A stretch of 64,000 nucleotides of DNA. Source: Sorangium cellulosum So0157-2. Lineage in GTDB: Bacteria > Myxococcota_A > Polyangia > Polyangiales > Polyangiaceae. A program made the position numbers and the translations under genes. Within the stretch, counting starts at the first letter, position 1. Each line of letters starts with the position of its first letter. The DNA is taken from contig NC_021658.1 of assembly GCF_000418325.1 (NCBI RefSeq), positions 1,984,001 through 2,048,000 on the forward strand, in the 5' to 3' direction. Below the pieces are notes generated by a model. It was not told the origin of the DNA and did not search any database. It saw nothing but the letters and a program-made list of their open reading frames with translations. This document shows, in pieces, positions 34,987 to 43,055 of this stretch.

Positions 34987-35964
34987 ATGACCGAGCGGAG
35001 AGCGGCGCTGATCTTCAACCCTGCTGCAGGCCACGCCGGGGATGCGGTCGAGTCGCTTCCTTCGCGGCTCCAGCGCGAGTTCGCGCTGAGCGTCTACGAG
35101 ACGAGCGCGGACCGCAGCGCCGCCGCGTGCGCCGAGGCGGCGCGCCGGGAGGGCGCCCCCCTGGTCATCGCGGCGGGCGGCGACGGGACGATCTCGAGCG
35201 TCGCGTCCGCGCTCCTCGGAACGGACACGTGCCTGGGCATCCTGCCGCTCGGCACGGCGAACTCGATCGCGCTCACGCTGGGTATCCCGGCCGACCTGGA
35301 GGGGGCCATCGAGGTCCTCGTCCGCGGCGAGCCGACGCGCATCGACGCCGCCCGCGCGAACGGGCGCACCATGATCCTGCTGTCAGCGGTCGGGCTCCAC
35401 GCCGACACCGTGGGCGAGACCCCGCAGGACGCCAAGCAGCGCTGGGGGGTGCTCGCGTACATCGGCACCGGGCTGAAGAAGCTGATGAGCCTGGAGCCGT
35501 TCGGGGTCGAGATCGTGACGGACGACCAGCGGATCCACTGCCGGGCGGTGGCGGTGACGGTCGCGAACATGGCGCCTGCGCGCACGGTGCTGGCGCAGGG
35601 GCCGCCGGTCGTGTCGCCGGAGGACGGGCGGCTCGACGTCACCATCGTGTCGGCGACGACGCTCGTCGAGGCGGTCGCGACGGGCCTGCACCTCCTCCGG
35701 ACCGCGATCGACGGCGAGCCGGCCGAGCGCGACAACGTCGGGTTCTTCGCCGCCCGGCGGGTCCTCATCAGCACCGATCCGCCGCAGCGCGTGCTCATCG
35801 ACGGCGAGGAGGTCGGGACCACGCCCCTCGCGGTCGAGTGCTTCCCGCGCGCCCTGACGGTCATGGCCGCCCGCCGCGAGGAGGTCCCCGCGCCGCCGCC
35901 CGCCGCCGAGGTCGAGGAGAAGCTCGAAGGGCTGCCCGAGCTCGAGGTCGAGCCGAAGGCCTGA
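34987..35964 (+). CDS. Diacylglycerol kinase-family lipid kinase (YegS/BmrU-like)
   Basis: A 325-residue soluble kinase. The catalytic-domain markers are present: IFNPAAG near the N-terminus, AAGGDGT (G64-T68) and LPLGTANSIA (G89-N92), the nucleotide and phosphate-contacting loops. The C-terminal beta-rich domain includes FFAARRVLISTDPPQRVLIDGEEVG, typical of the family. It should phosphorylate diacylglycerol or a related lipid or sphingoid base with ATP at the inner membrane surface. The final 40 residues are an acidic Pro/Glu tail (EVEEKLEGLPELEVEPKA). The ATG at 34987 lies 37 bases after an AT-rich GGGGTTTCAACC patch that also occurs at 16994. Head-to-head with the dikinase-like gene. Confidence 0.92.
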   Translation: MTERRAALIFNPAAGHAGDAVESLPSRLQREFALSVYETSADRSAAACAEAARREGAPLVIAAGGDGTISSVASALLGTDTCLGILPLGTANSIALTLGIPADLEGAIEVLVRGEPTRIDAARANGRTMILLSAVGLHADTVGETPQDAKQRWGVLAYIGTGLKKLMSLEPFGVEIVTDDQRIHCRAVAVTVANMAPARTVLAQGPPVVSPEDGRLDVTIVSATTLVEAVATGLHLLRTAIDGEPAERDNVGFFAARRVLISTDPPQRVLIDGEEVGTTPLAVECFPRALTVMAARREEVPAPPPAAEVEEKLEGLPELEVEPKA

Positions 35965-36140
35965 GGCGACCGCGCGGCCCGGGCGCGGCGGCCGTCGCGA
36001 CGCGCGCGCCCGCCGCGGCGGCGACAGCAGCATTGTGACGCGGAACACGAGGGGGAAGCGACAGCGGCCCTGCGTAAGGAAAGGTGGTTTCGCCGGTGGG
36101 GCGGAGCTTGAGCCTGATTCCTTCAAGGGAGCTTGGAAGC

Positions 36141-36770
36141 ATGCGATCGACGTTCTGGGCGGGGGTGGTGGGGGTGTGTCTGGCCTGTGGTCTCTCGGGC
36201 CTCGGCTGCGGGGATGACGGGGCTCCGGCGCCGGAGGAAGCGGCGGGCGGTGAGCGGACCGGCGAGGCCTCGTGCACGGGGCTCGACCCGTCGACGGTGG
36301 TCGATGAGCTCACGCCCGCGGAGGCCGAGCAGGCGTGCAAGGGATACCGCACGTGCGAGGCCGACCGGCTGGACATGAATTATTTTTGCCGCATGTTCGG
36401 CGTGCTGGGCGCGAAGTTCGGGGACAATCCCGGGACCGACGACGCCGGGGTGCGAGCGAGGTGCGGCGAGCACTACGAGAGCTGCATGGCCGACCCGGCG
36501 CAGGCGGCGCAGCTCGATCAGTTCCTCGCAGAGCTGCAGGAGCGGCCCTGTGTGCAGCCCACGCAGTGCACGGCGACCATCGCGGAGCTCGACGCGTGCG
36601 CCGCCGCGACGAGAGCGTACTCTCTCAACGTGCTCCCCGAGTGCGGCGCGCTCACCGTGGCGTGGTACGACCAGGAACGGGACACCGAAGCGGTCATGGA
36701 GGCCTGCGGCAAGCTCAGCACCGGCTGCATGGCGCTCTTCGCGCTGCCGGAAGAGCCGGAAGAGGAGTGA
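36141..36770 (+). CDS. Cysteine-containing lipoprotein of unknown function
   Basis: A 209-residue protein starting at ATG 36141 with GGGAG upstream; a longer in-frame start at 36084 would bury the signal. The signal ends in GLGC, then a short linker. The mature part is mainly helical, with about ten cysteines in pairs such as ACKGYRTC, RCGEHYESC, PCVQPTQC and ECG-AC-GC, suggesting disulfide-linked helical hairpins. It is a pattern seen in many myxobacterial lipoproteins annotated hypothetical. The tail is acidic (LPEEPEEE). No enzyme motif was recognised. Confidence 0.78.
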   Translation: MRSTFWAGVVGVCLACGLSGLGCGDDGAPAPEEAAGGERTGEASCTGLDPSTVVDELTPAEAEQACKGYRTCEADRLDMNYFCRMFGVLGAKFGDNPGTDDAGVRARCGEHYESCMADPAQAAQLDQFLAELQERPCVQPTQCTATIAELDACAAATRAYSLNVLPECGALTVAWYDQERDTEAVMEACGKLSTGCMALFALPEEPEEE

Positions 36771-36831
36771 CCGGCAGCGCGAGGGCGCCGCGCCTTCCGC
36801 CGGCCTCCCCGGCGTGGTAGGTCGAGCGGCG

Positions 36832-37959
36832 ATGAGGCTGACGGCGGGGGCCATCGAGCTGCCGGCGCTGGCGAGCGCCCACTCCCATGCATTCCAGCGC
36901 GGGATGCGCGGGGAGGCGCAGCGGCCGGGGCCGTCGGGGTCGGACGACTTCTGGTCGTGGCGGACCGCCATGTACGCGCTCGCGGCGTCGCTCACGCCCG
37001 AGTCCATTCACGCGATCTCGAAGGTGGCCTATCGCGAGCTCCGCGCCGCGGGCGTCCGCACGGTGGGCGAGTTCCACTACGTGCACCACCAGCCGGACGG
37101 CGCGCCCTACGCGGATCGCACGGTGCTCGCGGACGCGGTGATCGAGGCCGCGCGCGCGGAGGGCCTCCGGATCGCGCTCCTCCGGGTCGTCTACGCGCGC
37201 GCCGGCGCGGGCCGGGCGCCCGAGGGGGCGCAGCGGCGGTTCTCGGACGGCTCGCTCGACGCCGCGCTCGCGGACGTCGAGGCGCTGCGGGCGCGCTACG
37301 CGGGCTGCGACGACGTGCGCGTCGGGGTGGCGCCGCACAGCGTCCGCGCCGTGCCCCCGGCGTGGCTCGGCGAGATCGCGCGGTATGCCGCGGAGCGCGG
37401 GCTCATGGTGCACATGCACGTGGCCGAGCAGCCGGCCGAGATCGAGGCGTGCCTCGCCGAGACGGGCCGGCGCCCGGTGGAGCTCCTGGCCGAGCGCGGG
37501 GTCCTGAGCGAGCGCTTCGTGGCGGTGCACGCGACGCACCTCGCGCCGCACGAGCCGGCGCTCCTCGGCGCGGCGCGGGCGTTCGCGTGCCTGTGCCCGA
37601 CGACCGAGCGCGACCTCGGCGACGGCCTGCCCGACGTGGGGGCGCTGCGCGGGGCGGGGGTGCGGCTGTGCGTGGGGATCGACAGCCACGTGATCACCGA
37701 TCCGTTCGAGGACCTGCGGGGCGTCGAGCTGGGCGAGCGGCTGCGGACGGGCAAGCGCGTGACGCTGCGGGGCGAGGGGACGCCGGCCGAGGCGCTCTGG
37801 GAGATCGGCTCGCGGCGCGGGGCGGAGGCGTGCGGGTTCGCGGACGCGGGCGGCAGCATCTCGATCCGCCGGGACGCGCCGGCGCTCGCGCTGGTGCGGG
37901 AGGAGCGGCTCCTGGATGCGGTTGTGTACAGCGGGAGCCCGGCGATCGTGGACGATTGA
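36832..37959 (+). CDS. hutF: Formimidoylglutamate deiminase
   Basis: A 375-residue amidohydrolase-superfamily enzyme that converts N-formimidoyl-L-glutamate to N-formyl-L-glutamate and ammonia in histidine degradation. Motifs in order: SAHSHAFQRGMRG (metal HxH and the family-specific FQRGMRG), FHYVHHQPDG, GVAPHSVRAVP, MHMHVAEQ (metal His and substrate residues), AVHATHL and GIDSHVITDPFEDLR (metal Asp). These sequences are those of HutF and not of guanine deaminase or chlorohydrolases. The protein is shorter than typical (about 450) because the N-terminal beta-domain is reduced: it begins 10 residues before the HxH region. ATG 36832 has no clear ribosome-binding site. No other hut genes are in the window. 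Confidence 0.9.
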   Translation: MRLTAGAIELPALASAHSHAFQRGMRGEAQRPGPSGSDDFWSWRTAMYALAASLTPESIHAISKVAYRELRAAGVRTVGEFHYVHHQPDGAPYADRTVLADAVIEAARAEGLRIALLRVVYARAGAGRAPEGAQRRFSDGSLDAALADVEALRARYAGCDDVRVGVAPHSVRAVPPAWLGEIARYAAERGLMVHMHVAEQPAEIEACLAETGRRPVELLAERGVLSERFVAVHATHLAPHEPALLGAARAFACLCPTTERDLGDGLPDVGALRGAGVRLCVGIDSHVITDPFEDLRGVELGERLRTGKRVTLRGEGTPAEALWEIGSRRGAEACGFADAGGSISIRRDAPALALVREERLLDAVVYSGSPAIVDD

Positions 37960-38159
37960 CGTCGGCGGGCACGGAAGCTCGCGTTTGCCGACGGGACGCG
38001 GATGCAGGTGTGTGGGATTGGTGCCACGCGGCGCGAGGAGCGAATCGGCTCTATTCCCGGGCATCCGTCGCGCGGGCGCGCGGGCGCGCGCCCGGCAAAC
38101 CTCGCTGGGCGGCAGGGGTTGCCGGGTAGGGCCTGCCGTGCGGCAGCGCTTGCATTGCA

Positions 38160-39020
38160 ATGCGGCGCGTTGCGCTGATAGCCTCGCTCGCCGTGAGCGG
38201 TTGGGCCGAAGCTCGGGAGGGGTGGGGCCGCGACGTACGCGTCGTGCGCCGGCGCGCTCGTGCGGCGGTTGCCGGGCTGATCTCGATGGGGGCGGTGGCG
38301 GCGTTCACGGCGCTGGTCGGGGCATGGCACATTGCGTTGCTCGGCTCGACGGAGGTCTCGGCGTCGACATGGCAGCTTGCCAACACGCTCCGTGAGGCCG
38401 GGGGGTTGCTCGAGCTCGGGTTCGGGCTCCTTGCGGGCGTGTTGTTCCTGCGCTGGCTCGCGAGGACTGTCGCGCTGGCTGGCGAGCTGGATCCCGTGCG
38501 GGGGTTTTCCTGGACGCCGTCCGAGTCGGTCGTGGCATTCTTGATTCCCGTCGTGAACCTGGTGCAGCCGTACAGGGTGCTGCGCGATCTCCACGACGGC
38601 CTTGCTCCGGCGGGCGTGCCCGAGCCTGCGCCGCGCCCTCTCCTGGACGGCGGGGGTGGTTACCGGCGCGTCGAGATGGCGCACGCCCCGCGGGCGAGCG
38701 CGGTGCACCATGCCGCGCTCGGCGCGTGGTGGGGGCTCTATCTCGCGAGCCGCGGCCTCGGGTGGCTGGCCTCCGTCATGCCGCAGCTGACCGTGGCGGA
38801 GTTCATCCGGTCCCGGTATGCGTTCATTGCGTCCGACGTGGCGTCGTTCGCTGCAGCGTGGCTCGCGGTGCGCATGGTCCGGGCGATCGACAGCCGGGTC
38901 GCGGAGCGCCAGCGAAGGTTGGCGTATGCTTCCGACGAGGAGCTCGACCGCCTCGTCGTGGAGCGCGATCTCCTGTTGCGGCGGGAACTGGCGAAGATCA
39001 CCGGCTTCGGCGATTTCTGA
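38160..39020 (+). CDS. DUF4328-like integral membrane protein
   Basis: A 286-residue protein with four or five hydrophobic segments (about 34-60, 75-100, 122-142, 185-210, 225-245). FLRWLARTVALAGELDP and ESVVAFLIPVVNLVQPYRVLRDL match the DUF4328 core, where a W-x-x-P-x-N-L-x-x-P-Y pattern lies between helices. The C-terminus is a charged helix (RLAYASDEELDRLVVERDLLL). DUF4328 has no known function and is common in actinobacteria and myxobacteria. The ATG at 38160 is used; Met43 is an alternative. It is convergent with 39238-40065, and the 42-bp repeat array begins eight bases after its stop. Confidence 0.8.
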   Translation: MRRVALIASLAVSGWAEAREGWGRDVRVVRRRARAAVAGLISMGAVAAFTALVGAWHIALLGSTEVSASTWQLANTLREAGGLLELGFGLLAGVLFLRWLARTVALAGELDPVRGFSWTPSESVVAFLIPVVNLVQPYRVLRDLHDGLAPAGVPEPAPRPLLDGGGGYRRVEMAHAPRASAVHHAALGAWWGLYLASRGLGWLASVMPQLTVAEFIRSRYAFIASDVASFAAAWLAVRMVRAIDSRVAERQRRLAYASDEELDRLVVERDLLLRRELAKITGFGDF

Positions 39021-39028
39021 GCGATTTT

Positions 39029-39196
39029 TTCTGGATCCAGGGCATGTTTGTCCAGTTATTTGAACCGATTTTCTGGATCCAGTCTCTGATTGACCGGATA
39101 TAGGCTGGATAATTCTGGATTCAACCCGGTTATTTCCAGATATCTGAGTTTTTTTTCTGGATTGTGGTTCTGTTTGTCCAGTTGGTTGGCTGGGAT
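39029..39196. repeat. Four degenerate 42-bp units in an AT-rich island
   Basis: TTCTGGAT starts at 39029, 39071, 39113 and 39155, exactly 42 bases apart. Units also share TTG(T/A)CCAG or a variant near position 21-27, so CTGGA and its complement TCCAG alternate about every 20 bases. The 42-base period is four helical turns, placing all copies on one DNA face. The region is near 42% GC by eye against about 70% around it. On the minus strand each unit encodes 14 residues ending in LDPE or NPE, but unit 1 has an in-frame stop. It fills the gap between two convergent genes. Confidence 0.85.
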
Positions 39197-39237
39197 ATCT
39201 CGATGCCTGGCCCGGCGTGCGTCGAGGCGGCGGGCGC

Positions 39238-40065
39238 TCACCCCATCGCGCCCGCCACGAGCTGCGCCGCCCGCAGGACGGCCGCCACGACCGCCCCCAC
39301 CTGCCACGCGCGCGAGAGCCACCACTGCGCCTCGCCGCCGTCGAGCCACGGCGGGACCCACGCCGGCGGCCTCACCAGATCCGCCACGGTGAGGACCCGC
39401 TCCCGCCGCTGCGCCTCGCGGTAGCCGCCCTCGCCGCCGCGCACGTGCTCCTCCGCCCGCACGTACGCGAACAGCCGCGCGCTCCCGCCCTCCGGGAGCA
39501 GCGGCCCGCCCGCGCCGAGCGCCTCCGGCGTCGCCGGCAGCTCGAGCCGCGCGCCGCCCTGCGCGAGCCGGAGCGCGCCCGCCCCCGCCCGCTCGACGCG
39601 CGCGCGCACCCAGCCGTCGGCGCGCTCGCCCCGGAGCAGCGCGCGGAGCGGCGTCAGCTCGGGGCTCGGGCCCAGGCGGGGCGCGCGCCGCCCCGGGAAG
39701 AGGCGCGCCGCGACGAACCAGAGCACGATCGGGAACACCGACAGGATGAGGTGCAGATCGGTCGCGCTGGCCACGCCCGCCGCGCCGTCGAGCACCGGGA
39801 AGGAGAGCACGCCCGCGGCGGCGAAGGCGCCGACCGCGATCGTCGCGCCGAACCCGCCGACGACGCCGAACGCGACGTTGCCGATCGCGACGACGCCGAC
39901 GGCGACATTGCCGATCGCGATGAACCCGCGCGCGACGTTGCCGATCGCGATGAAGCCCGTGACGACGTTGCCGAACACGAGGAACCCGTTCGCCATGTTG
40001 CCGGCGTCGACCCAGCGCGCGCGCTGCGCGGCGCCGGCCTGGTCGCCCTGGAGCGGCGCCCTCAT
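39238..40065 (-). CDS. Membrane protein with GNVA-type decapeptide repeats
   Basis: A 275-residue protein starting at ATG 40065, overlapping the stop of the upstream gene in ATGA. Residues about 23-72 hold five copies of a ten-residue unit: GNMANGFLVF, GNVVTGFIAI, GNVARGFIAI, GNVAVGVVAI and GNVAFGVVGG. Such G-N-x-A-x-G-hydrophobic repeats could form a beta-solenoid or stacked membrane hairpins. Two hydrophobic helices follow (about 75-90 and 103-120), then a beta-rich soluble domain (RLELPATPEALGAGG, ARLFAYVRAEEHV) and a C-terminal helix near the end (VGAVVAAVLRAAQLV). No named family was recognised. Coupling with the DUF2914 protein implies a joint membrane complex. Confidence 0.78.
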   Translation of the reverse strand: MRAPLQGDQAGAAQRARWVDAGNMANGFLVFGNVVTGFIAIGNVARGFIAIGNVAVGVVAIGNVAFGVVGGFGATIAVGAFAAAGVLSFPVLDGAAGVASATDLHLILSVFPIVLWFVAARLFPGRRAPRLGPSPELTPLRALLRGERADGWVRARVERAGAGALRLAQGGARLELPATPEALGAGGPLLPEGGSARLFAYVRAEEHVRGGEGGYREAQRRERVLTVADLVRPPAWVPPWLDGGEAQWWLSRAWQVGAVVAAVLRAAQLVAGAMG

Positions 40066-41546
40066 TCCGTCACCTCGAACGCGGTGCGGCCGACGAGCTG
40101 GCCGTCCTCGGTCTCGACATCCACGGTCCAGTGCCCGGCCAGGCGCCGCGGCAGGCTCCCGCCCACGAGCTGCGACTTGAGCCGCACCGCGCCCTCCGGG
40201 CCAGGCACCCGCAGCGTCTCCTCCGGCGCGCGGAGGATCTCGCGCCCCTCGTGCCGCCACACGTGGACGAGGCGGTCCCCGTCGCCGCCCGGCACCACCA
40301 CGTCGGTCACCGCGCGCAGCTCCCGAATCACGGAAAAATGCAGCGATTTCACGGACATGGCCAGGCGGCCGTCCGGGAGCACCGAGGGGCCCACGGCCGC
40401 GGAGGACAGGTGCATCGGCACCGGCGGGATGATCTCCCGCGTGCCGTAGGCGAGCCCGACCCCGGCGGCCGACGCGAGGACGAGGAACACCAGGCCCATC
40501 CGGCTCCACAGCGCCCCGAACGGCAGGTGGAGCGTGCAGAAGCCGAGCACGGACACGAGGGCGGCGGAGAGCAGCGTGTAGAGCGTCCGGGTGTTGGGGA
40601 GGAGCGCGGGGATGACGAGGTTCAGGCAGGCGAACAGCGTCACCCCGTAGAACACCGAGGCGAGCGTCTTCCAGCGCATGAGCACGCGGTCGAAGACGAG
40701 ATCGAGCGTCGAGAGCACCGCGCAGGCGCCGAGGAGGAGGACGAACCACCGGTTCGGCGCGTCCAGGCTGGCGCTCTTCCAGTAGAACGGGAGGAGGAAG
40801 AAGAGCATGCCCTGATAGAGGTTCTTCAGGACATAGGTCATCACGAGGAAGCGCAGCCGGGCGCCGCGCCACGCGGTCGCGAAGTCCTGACGGGCGCCGG
40901 TGCCGAAGAGCCGGAAGAACAGGAGCACGAGCAGCCAGGCGACGCTGACCGAGATCGCGAGGAAGCGGGCGTGCTGGAACCCCTTCTGCGCGAAGGCGAC
41001 CACGAAGGCGCCGAGGCTGAGCGCATAGGCGGTGTGCAGCCACCAGAGCTTCTTGTGGTGGCGCTTGAAGAAGGCGCGGGCGGCCGACTTGAGGTCCTGA
41101 GGCCGGCCCTCCTCCTGCGCCTCGGCGTCGAGGTCGACGAAGGAGGCCTTGGGCTCGGCCTTGACGGTCGGCGCGTCGTCCTCCGCGGTGGCCCGCCCCG
41201 GCCGCGCGGGCATCTTGAGCGTGCGGTCGTCGTGGTCCCCGCCCGGGGCGCCGGCCTTGGGCGGCATGCGCAGGGTGACGTCGTCGATGGCGCCGCGCTC
41301 CCGGCCGCCGGGCGCGGCGGCGGCCGCGGCGCCCCCGGGCGGGCGCGGCGCGGCGTCGCCGGGCGCGCGGCCGGGCTCGTCGCTCGGCATGTACACGATG
41401 GTCGGCGCCTCTCCGAAGGCGTCGGGCACGCGCGGCTTCTGGACCAGGGTCGTGGCGTTGGAGGACGGCGGCGAGGGCCGCGAGGGCGCGTTCGCGTGGG
41501 CCTCGGGGGCCGAGGCGTCGGGGGAGCGCGGCGCGGGCTGTTTCAT
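40062..41546 (-). CDS. Polytopic membrane protein with C-terminal DUF2914 domain
   Basis: A 494-residue protein starting MKQPAPRSPDAS at ATG 41546. The first 150 residues are a disordered Pro/Ala/Asp arm with phosphorylatable-looking repeats (DDVTLRMPPKA, DDRTLKMPARP, DDAPTVKAEP). About eight hydrophobic helices fill 160-380. The C-terminal 110 residues match DUF2914: VHVWRHEGREI, then GSLPRRLAGHWTVDVET-DGQLVGRTAFEV. DUF2914 occurs fused to membrane parts in proteobacteria; function unknown. The repeats TLRMP and TLKMP next to acidic residues resemble Thr phosphosites for Hanks kinases, several of which exist nearby (inference). Coupled by ATGA to the decapeptide-repeat gene. Confidence 0.85.
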   Translation of the reverse strand: MKQPAPRSPDASAPEAHANAPSRPSPPSSNATTLVQKPRVPDAFGEAPTIVYMPSDEPGRAPGDAAPRPPGGAAAAAAPGGRERGAIDDVTLRMPPKAGAPGGDHDDRTLKMPARPGRATAEDDAPTVKAEPKASFVDLDAEAQEEGRPQDLKSAARAFFKRHHKKLWWLHTAYALSLGAFVVAFAQKGFQHARFLAISVSVAWLLVLLFFRLFGTGARQDFATAWRGARLRFLVMTYVLKNLYQGMLFFLLPFYWKSASLDAPNRWFVLLLGACAVLSTLDLVFDRVLMRWKTLASVFYGVTLFACLNLVIPALLPNTRTLYTLLSAALVSVLGFCTLHLPFGALWSRMGLVFLVLASAAGVGLAYGTREIIPPVPMHLSSAAVGPSVLPDGRLAMSVKSLHFSVIRELRAVTDVVVPGGDGDRLVHVWRHEGREILRAPEETLRVPGPEGAVRLKSQLVGGSLPRRLAGHWTVDVETEDGQLVGRTAFEVTE

Positions 41547-41634
41547 GTCCGGTGCGCAGCGTACCCGACGGGTGCTCTGCCATCGAGCGCCTCGGGAGGC
41601 ATGGCCCGACGCGGGCCCCGCCGCCGGGCCCGAC

Positions 41635-41817
41635 TCAGCACGACCGGCGCTCGAGGACCTCCTCGAGGAAGCTCCGCATCGCCGCCCACGATCGCCTGGC
41701 GGCCGCGGCGTCGTACTGGATGCCTGCCTGCGGGAGGCGCGCGCCCGGGCAGGCGAAGGCGTGCATCGCGTGGCCGTGGGCGTGGATCTGCCCGTCGGCC
41801 TTCGCCTTCCGGACGCG
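41635..41817 (-). pseudogene. 3' remnant of a dienelactone hydrolase gene
   Basis: A minus-strand frame ending in TGA at 41635-41637 reads RVRKAKADGQIHAHGHAMHAF, then CPGARLPQAGIQYDAAAARR and SWAAMRSFLEEVLERRSC. This is the C-terminal quarter of a dienelactone hydrolase-family protein, including the HAMHAF catalytic-His region and the YDAAAA..SW..M..FL..VL final helix. The rest of the fold (nucleophile Cys/Ser and Asp) is absent: the next 31 bases upstream run into the stop of the neighbouring propeller gene. It has no start, so it is a stub left by deletion or rearrangement. Confidence 0.75.
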
Positions 41818-41848
41818 CCAAAGCAGGCTGGGCCCGTGACGGGCCTCG

Positions 41849-42535
41849 TCAGCGCTGGGCGCGGGCGGTCGGCCTGCGCACGGCGCGCACCTTGCCGCTC
41901 GTCCCGCCGCCGCAGAAGAAGAGATCCCTGCGATCGCCCTCGAGCCCCGTCACGGCGACCCCCTCGGGCATCTCCAGGCGGTCCAGCACCTCGCCGCTCG
42001 CGGGATCGACCCGCCGGATCTCGCTCTCTTCGCCCTCCTGGGCGCCGTGCCAGAGCTCCCCGTCGACCCACGAGACGCCGGTGACGAACCGATCCGACGC
42101 GATGGTCCGAAGGATCGCGCCTGTCGTCGCGTCGATCTGGTGGATCTTGCGCGCCCGGTACTCGCCCACCCAGAGCGTCCCCTCCGCCCACGTCAGGCCC
42201 GAGTCGCGCCCCTGCGCGGGCGCGGGGATGCTACCGACGACGCGCCCCGTCTTCGGGTCCACCTTCTGGATCCGGTCTTCGACGAGCTGCCAGAGATGTT
42301 CGCCGTCGAAGGCGGTCCCCGCGTGGGCAGCGACGTCGAGCTCGCGCACGACCTCTCCGCTCGCCGGGTCGATCGCGGCGAGCTTCTCGGTCCTGGCGAA
42401 CCAGACGTTCTGGCCGTCGTAGGTGACGCCGTGGATGCGCGGCGTGCCCGGGAAGGGGCCGTATTCGCGCACGATCTCCGCGCGCTTCGGGCGCTTGCGC
42501 GCCCCCCGGCCCGCCCTGTTCTCCGTGGTCTTCAT
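41849..42535 (-). CDS. Vgb/YncE-like beta-propeller protein
   Basis: A 228-residue protein, ATG 42535 with GGGAG nine bases upstream and no signal peptide. It consists of five to six short beta-propeller repeats: IHGVTYDGQNVWFARTEKLAAIDPASGEVV, TAFDGEHLWQLVEDRIQKVDPKTGRVV, SGLTWAEGTLWVGEYRARKIHQIDATTGAI and TGVSWVDGELWHGAQ..IRRVDPASGEV. This pattern is close to virginiamycin-B-lyase-like and glutamine-cyclotransferase-like propellers, but catalytic residues of those enzymes were not identified. The N-terminus is a basic stretch (RGARKRPKRAE). Possible roles are ligand binding or lyase activity. Downstream is the dienelactone hydrolase stub. Confidence 0.8.
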   Translation of the reverse strand: MKTTENRAGRGARKRPKRAEIVREYGPFPGTPRIHGVTYDGQNVWFARTEKLAAIDPASGEVVRELDVAAHAGTAFDGEHLWQLVEDRIQKVDPKTGRVVGSIPAPAQGRDSGLTWAEGTLWVGEYRARKIHQIDATTGAILRTIASDRFVTGVSWVDGELWHGAQEGEESEIRRVDPASGEVLDRLEMPEGVAVTGLEGDRRDLFFCGGGTSGKVRAVRRPTARAQR

Positions 42536-42778
42536 GCTGGGATCTCCCTCGCCCGCGCGGCGCGTGCTCGCGCGCCGTCCGCCGGCAACGAGAGGTGTAA
42601 CGCAGCGGCGGCGCCCCTGGGAGCAACAAGGTTGTCGCGAGTGCGGCGAGCGGCGGCGCGGGCGCGGCGACCTCGGCGACCAGGCGCCGCTCCGGCGCGC
42701 GGCGCGGGGGCCGCGCGTGGACCGGGGCGCCGGCGAGCGCTGGGCTGGCCCGGCTCGACGCCGCCGGGCCTGGCAGGC

Positions 42779-42990
42779 CTACTCCACCGTGATGAAGGCG
42801 ACGCTGGTGTTCAGATCGGGGACGCAGAGGATGCGGCGCTCCGGATCGAAGCCGATGTCCGCGGCCGAGGCGACGCCATGATCCGCGGCCAGGTCGTACG
42901 CGACCGTCCAGGTGCCGTCGGCCGAGACCCGGAAGACCTTGCCCGAGGTCCAGTCCGACACCCAGAAGGCGTCTCCATCCCGCTCGCCCC
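42779..42990 (-). pseudogene. 3' remnant of an SMP-30/NHL-type propeller gene
   Basis: A minus frame ending at TAG 42779-42781 reads DGDAFWVSDWTSGKVFRVSA, then DGTWTVAYDLAADHGVASAA and DIGFDPERRILCVPDLNTS. These are the last one and a half blades of an SMP-30/gluconolactonase-like propeller; D-I-G-F-D and C-V-P-D are the conserved closing strands. Upstream the homology ends near 42990, after which the frame reads low-complexity and reaches the metallophosphoesterase stop at 43056. A GTG at 42961 could start a 60-residue peptide, but that would be an incomplete fold. Best explained as a truncated gene. Confidence 0.65.
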
Positions 42991-43055
42991 GCGCCAGACC
43001 GGGAGACGAGGGGGGCCCGCGGCCGCGGGGCCCGACGGCGCGGGCGCGCCGCGCC

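Noticed and set aside
39029..39196. CRISPR array
   Set aside because: Units are degenerate across their length, 42 bases with no repeat/spacer division, and no cas gene is present.
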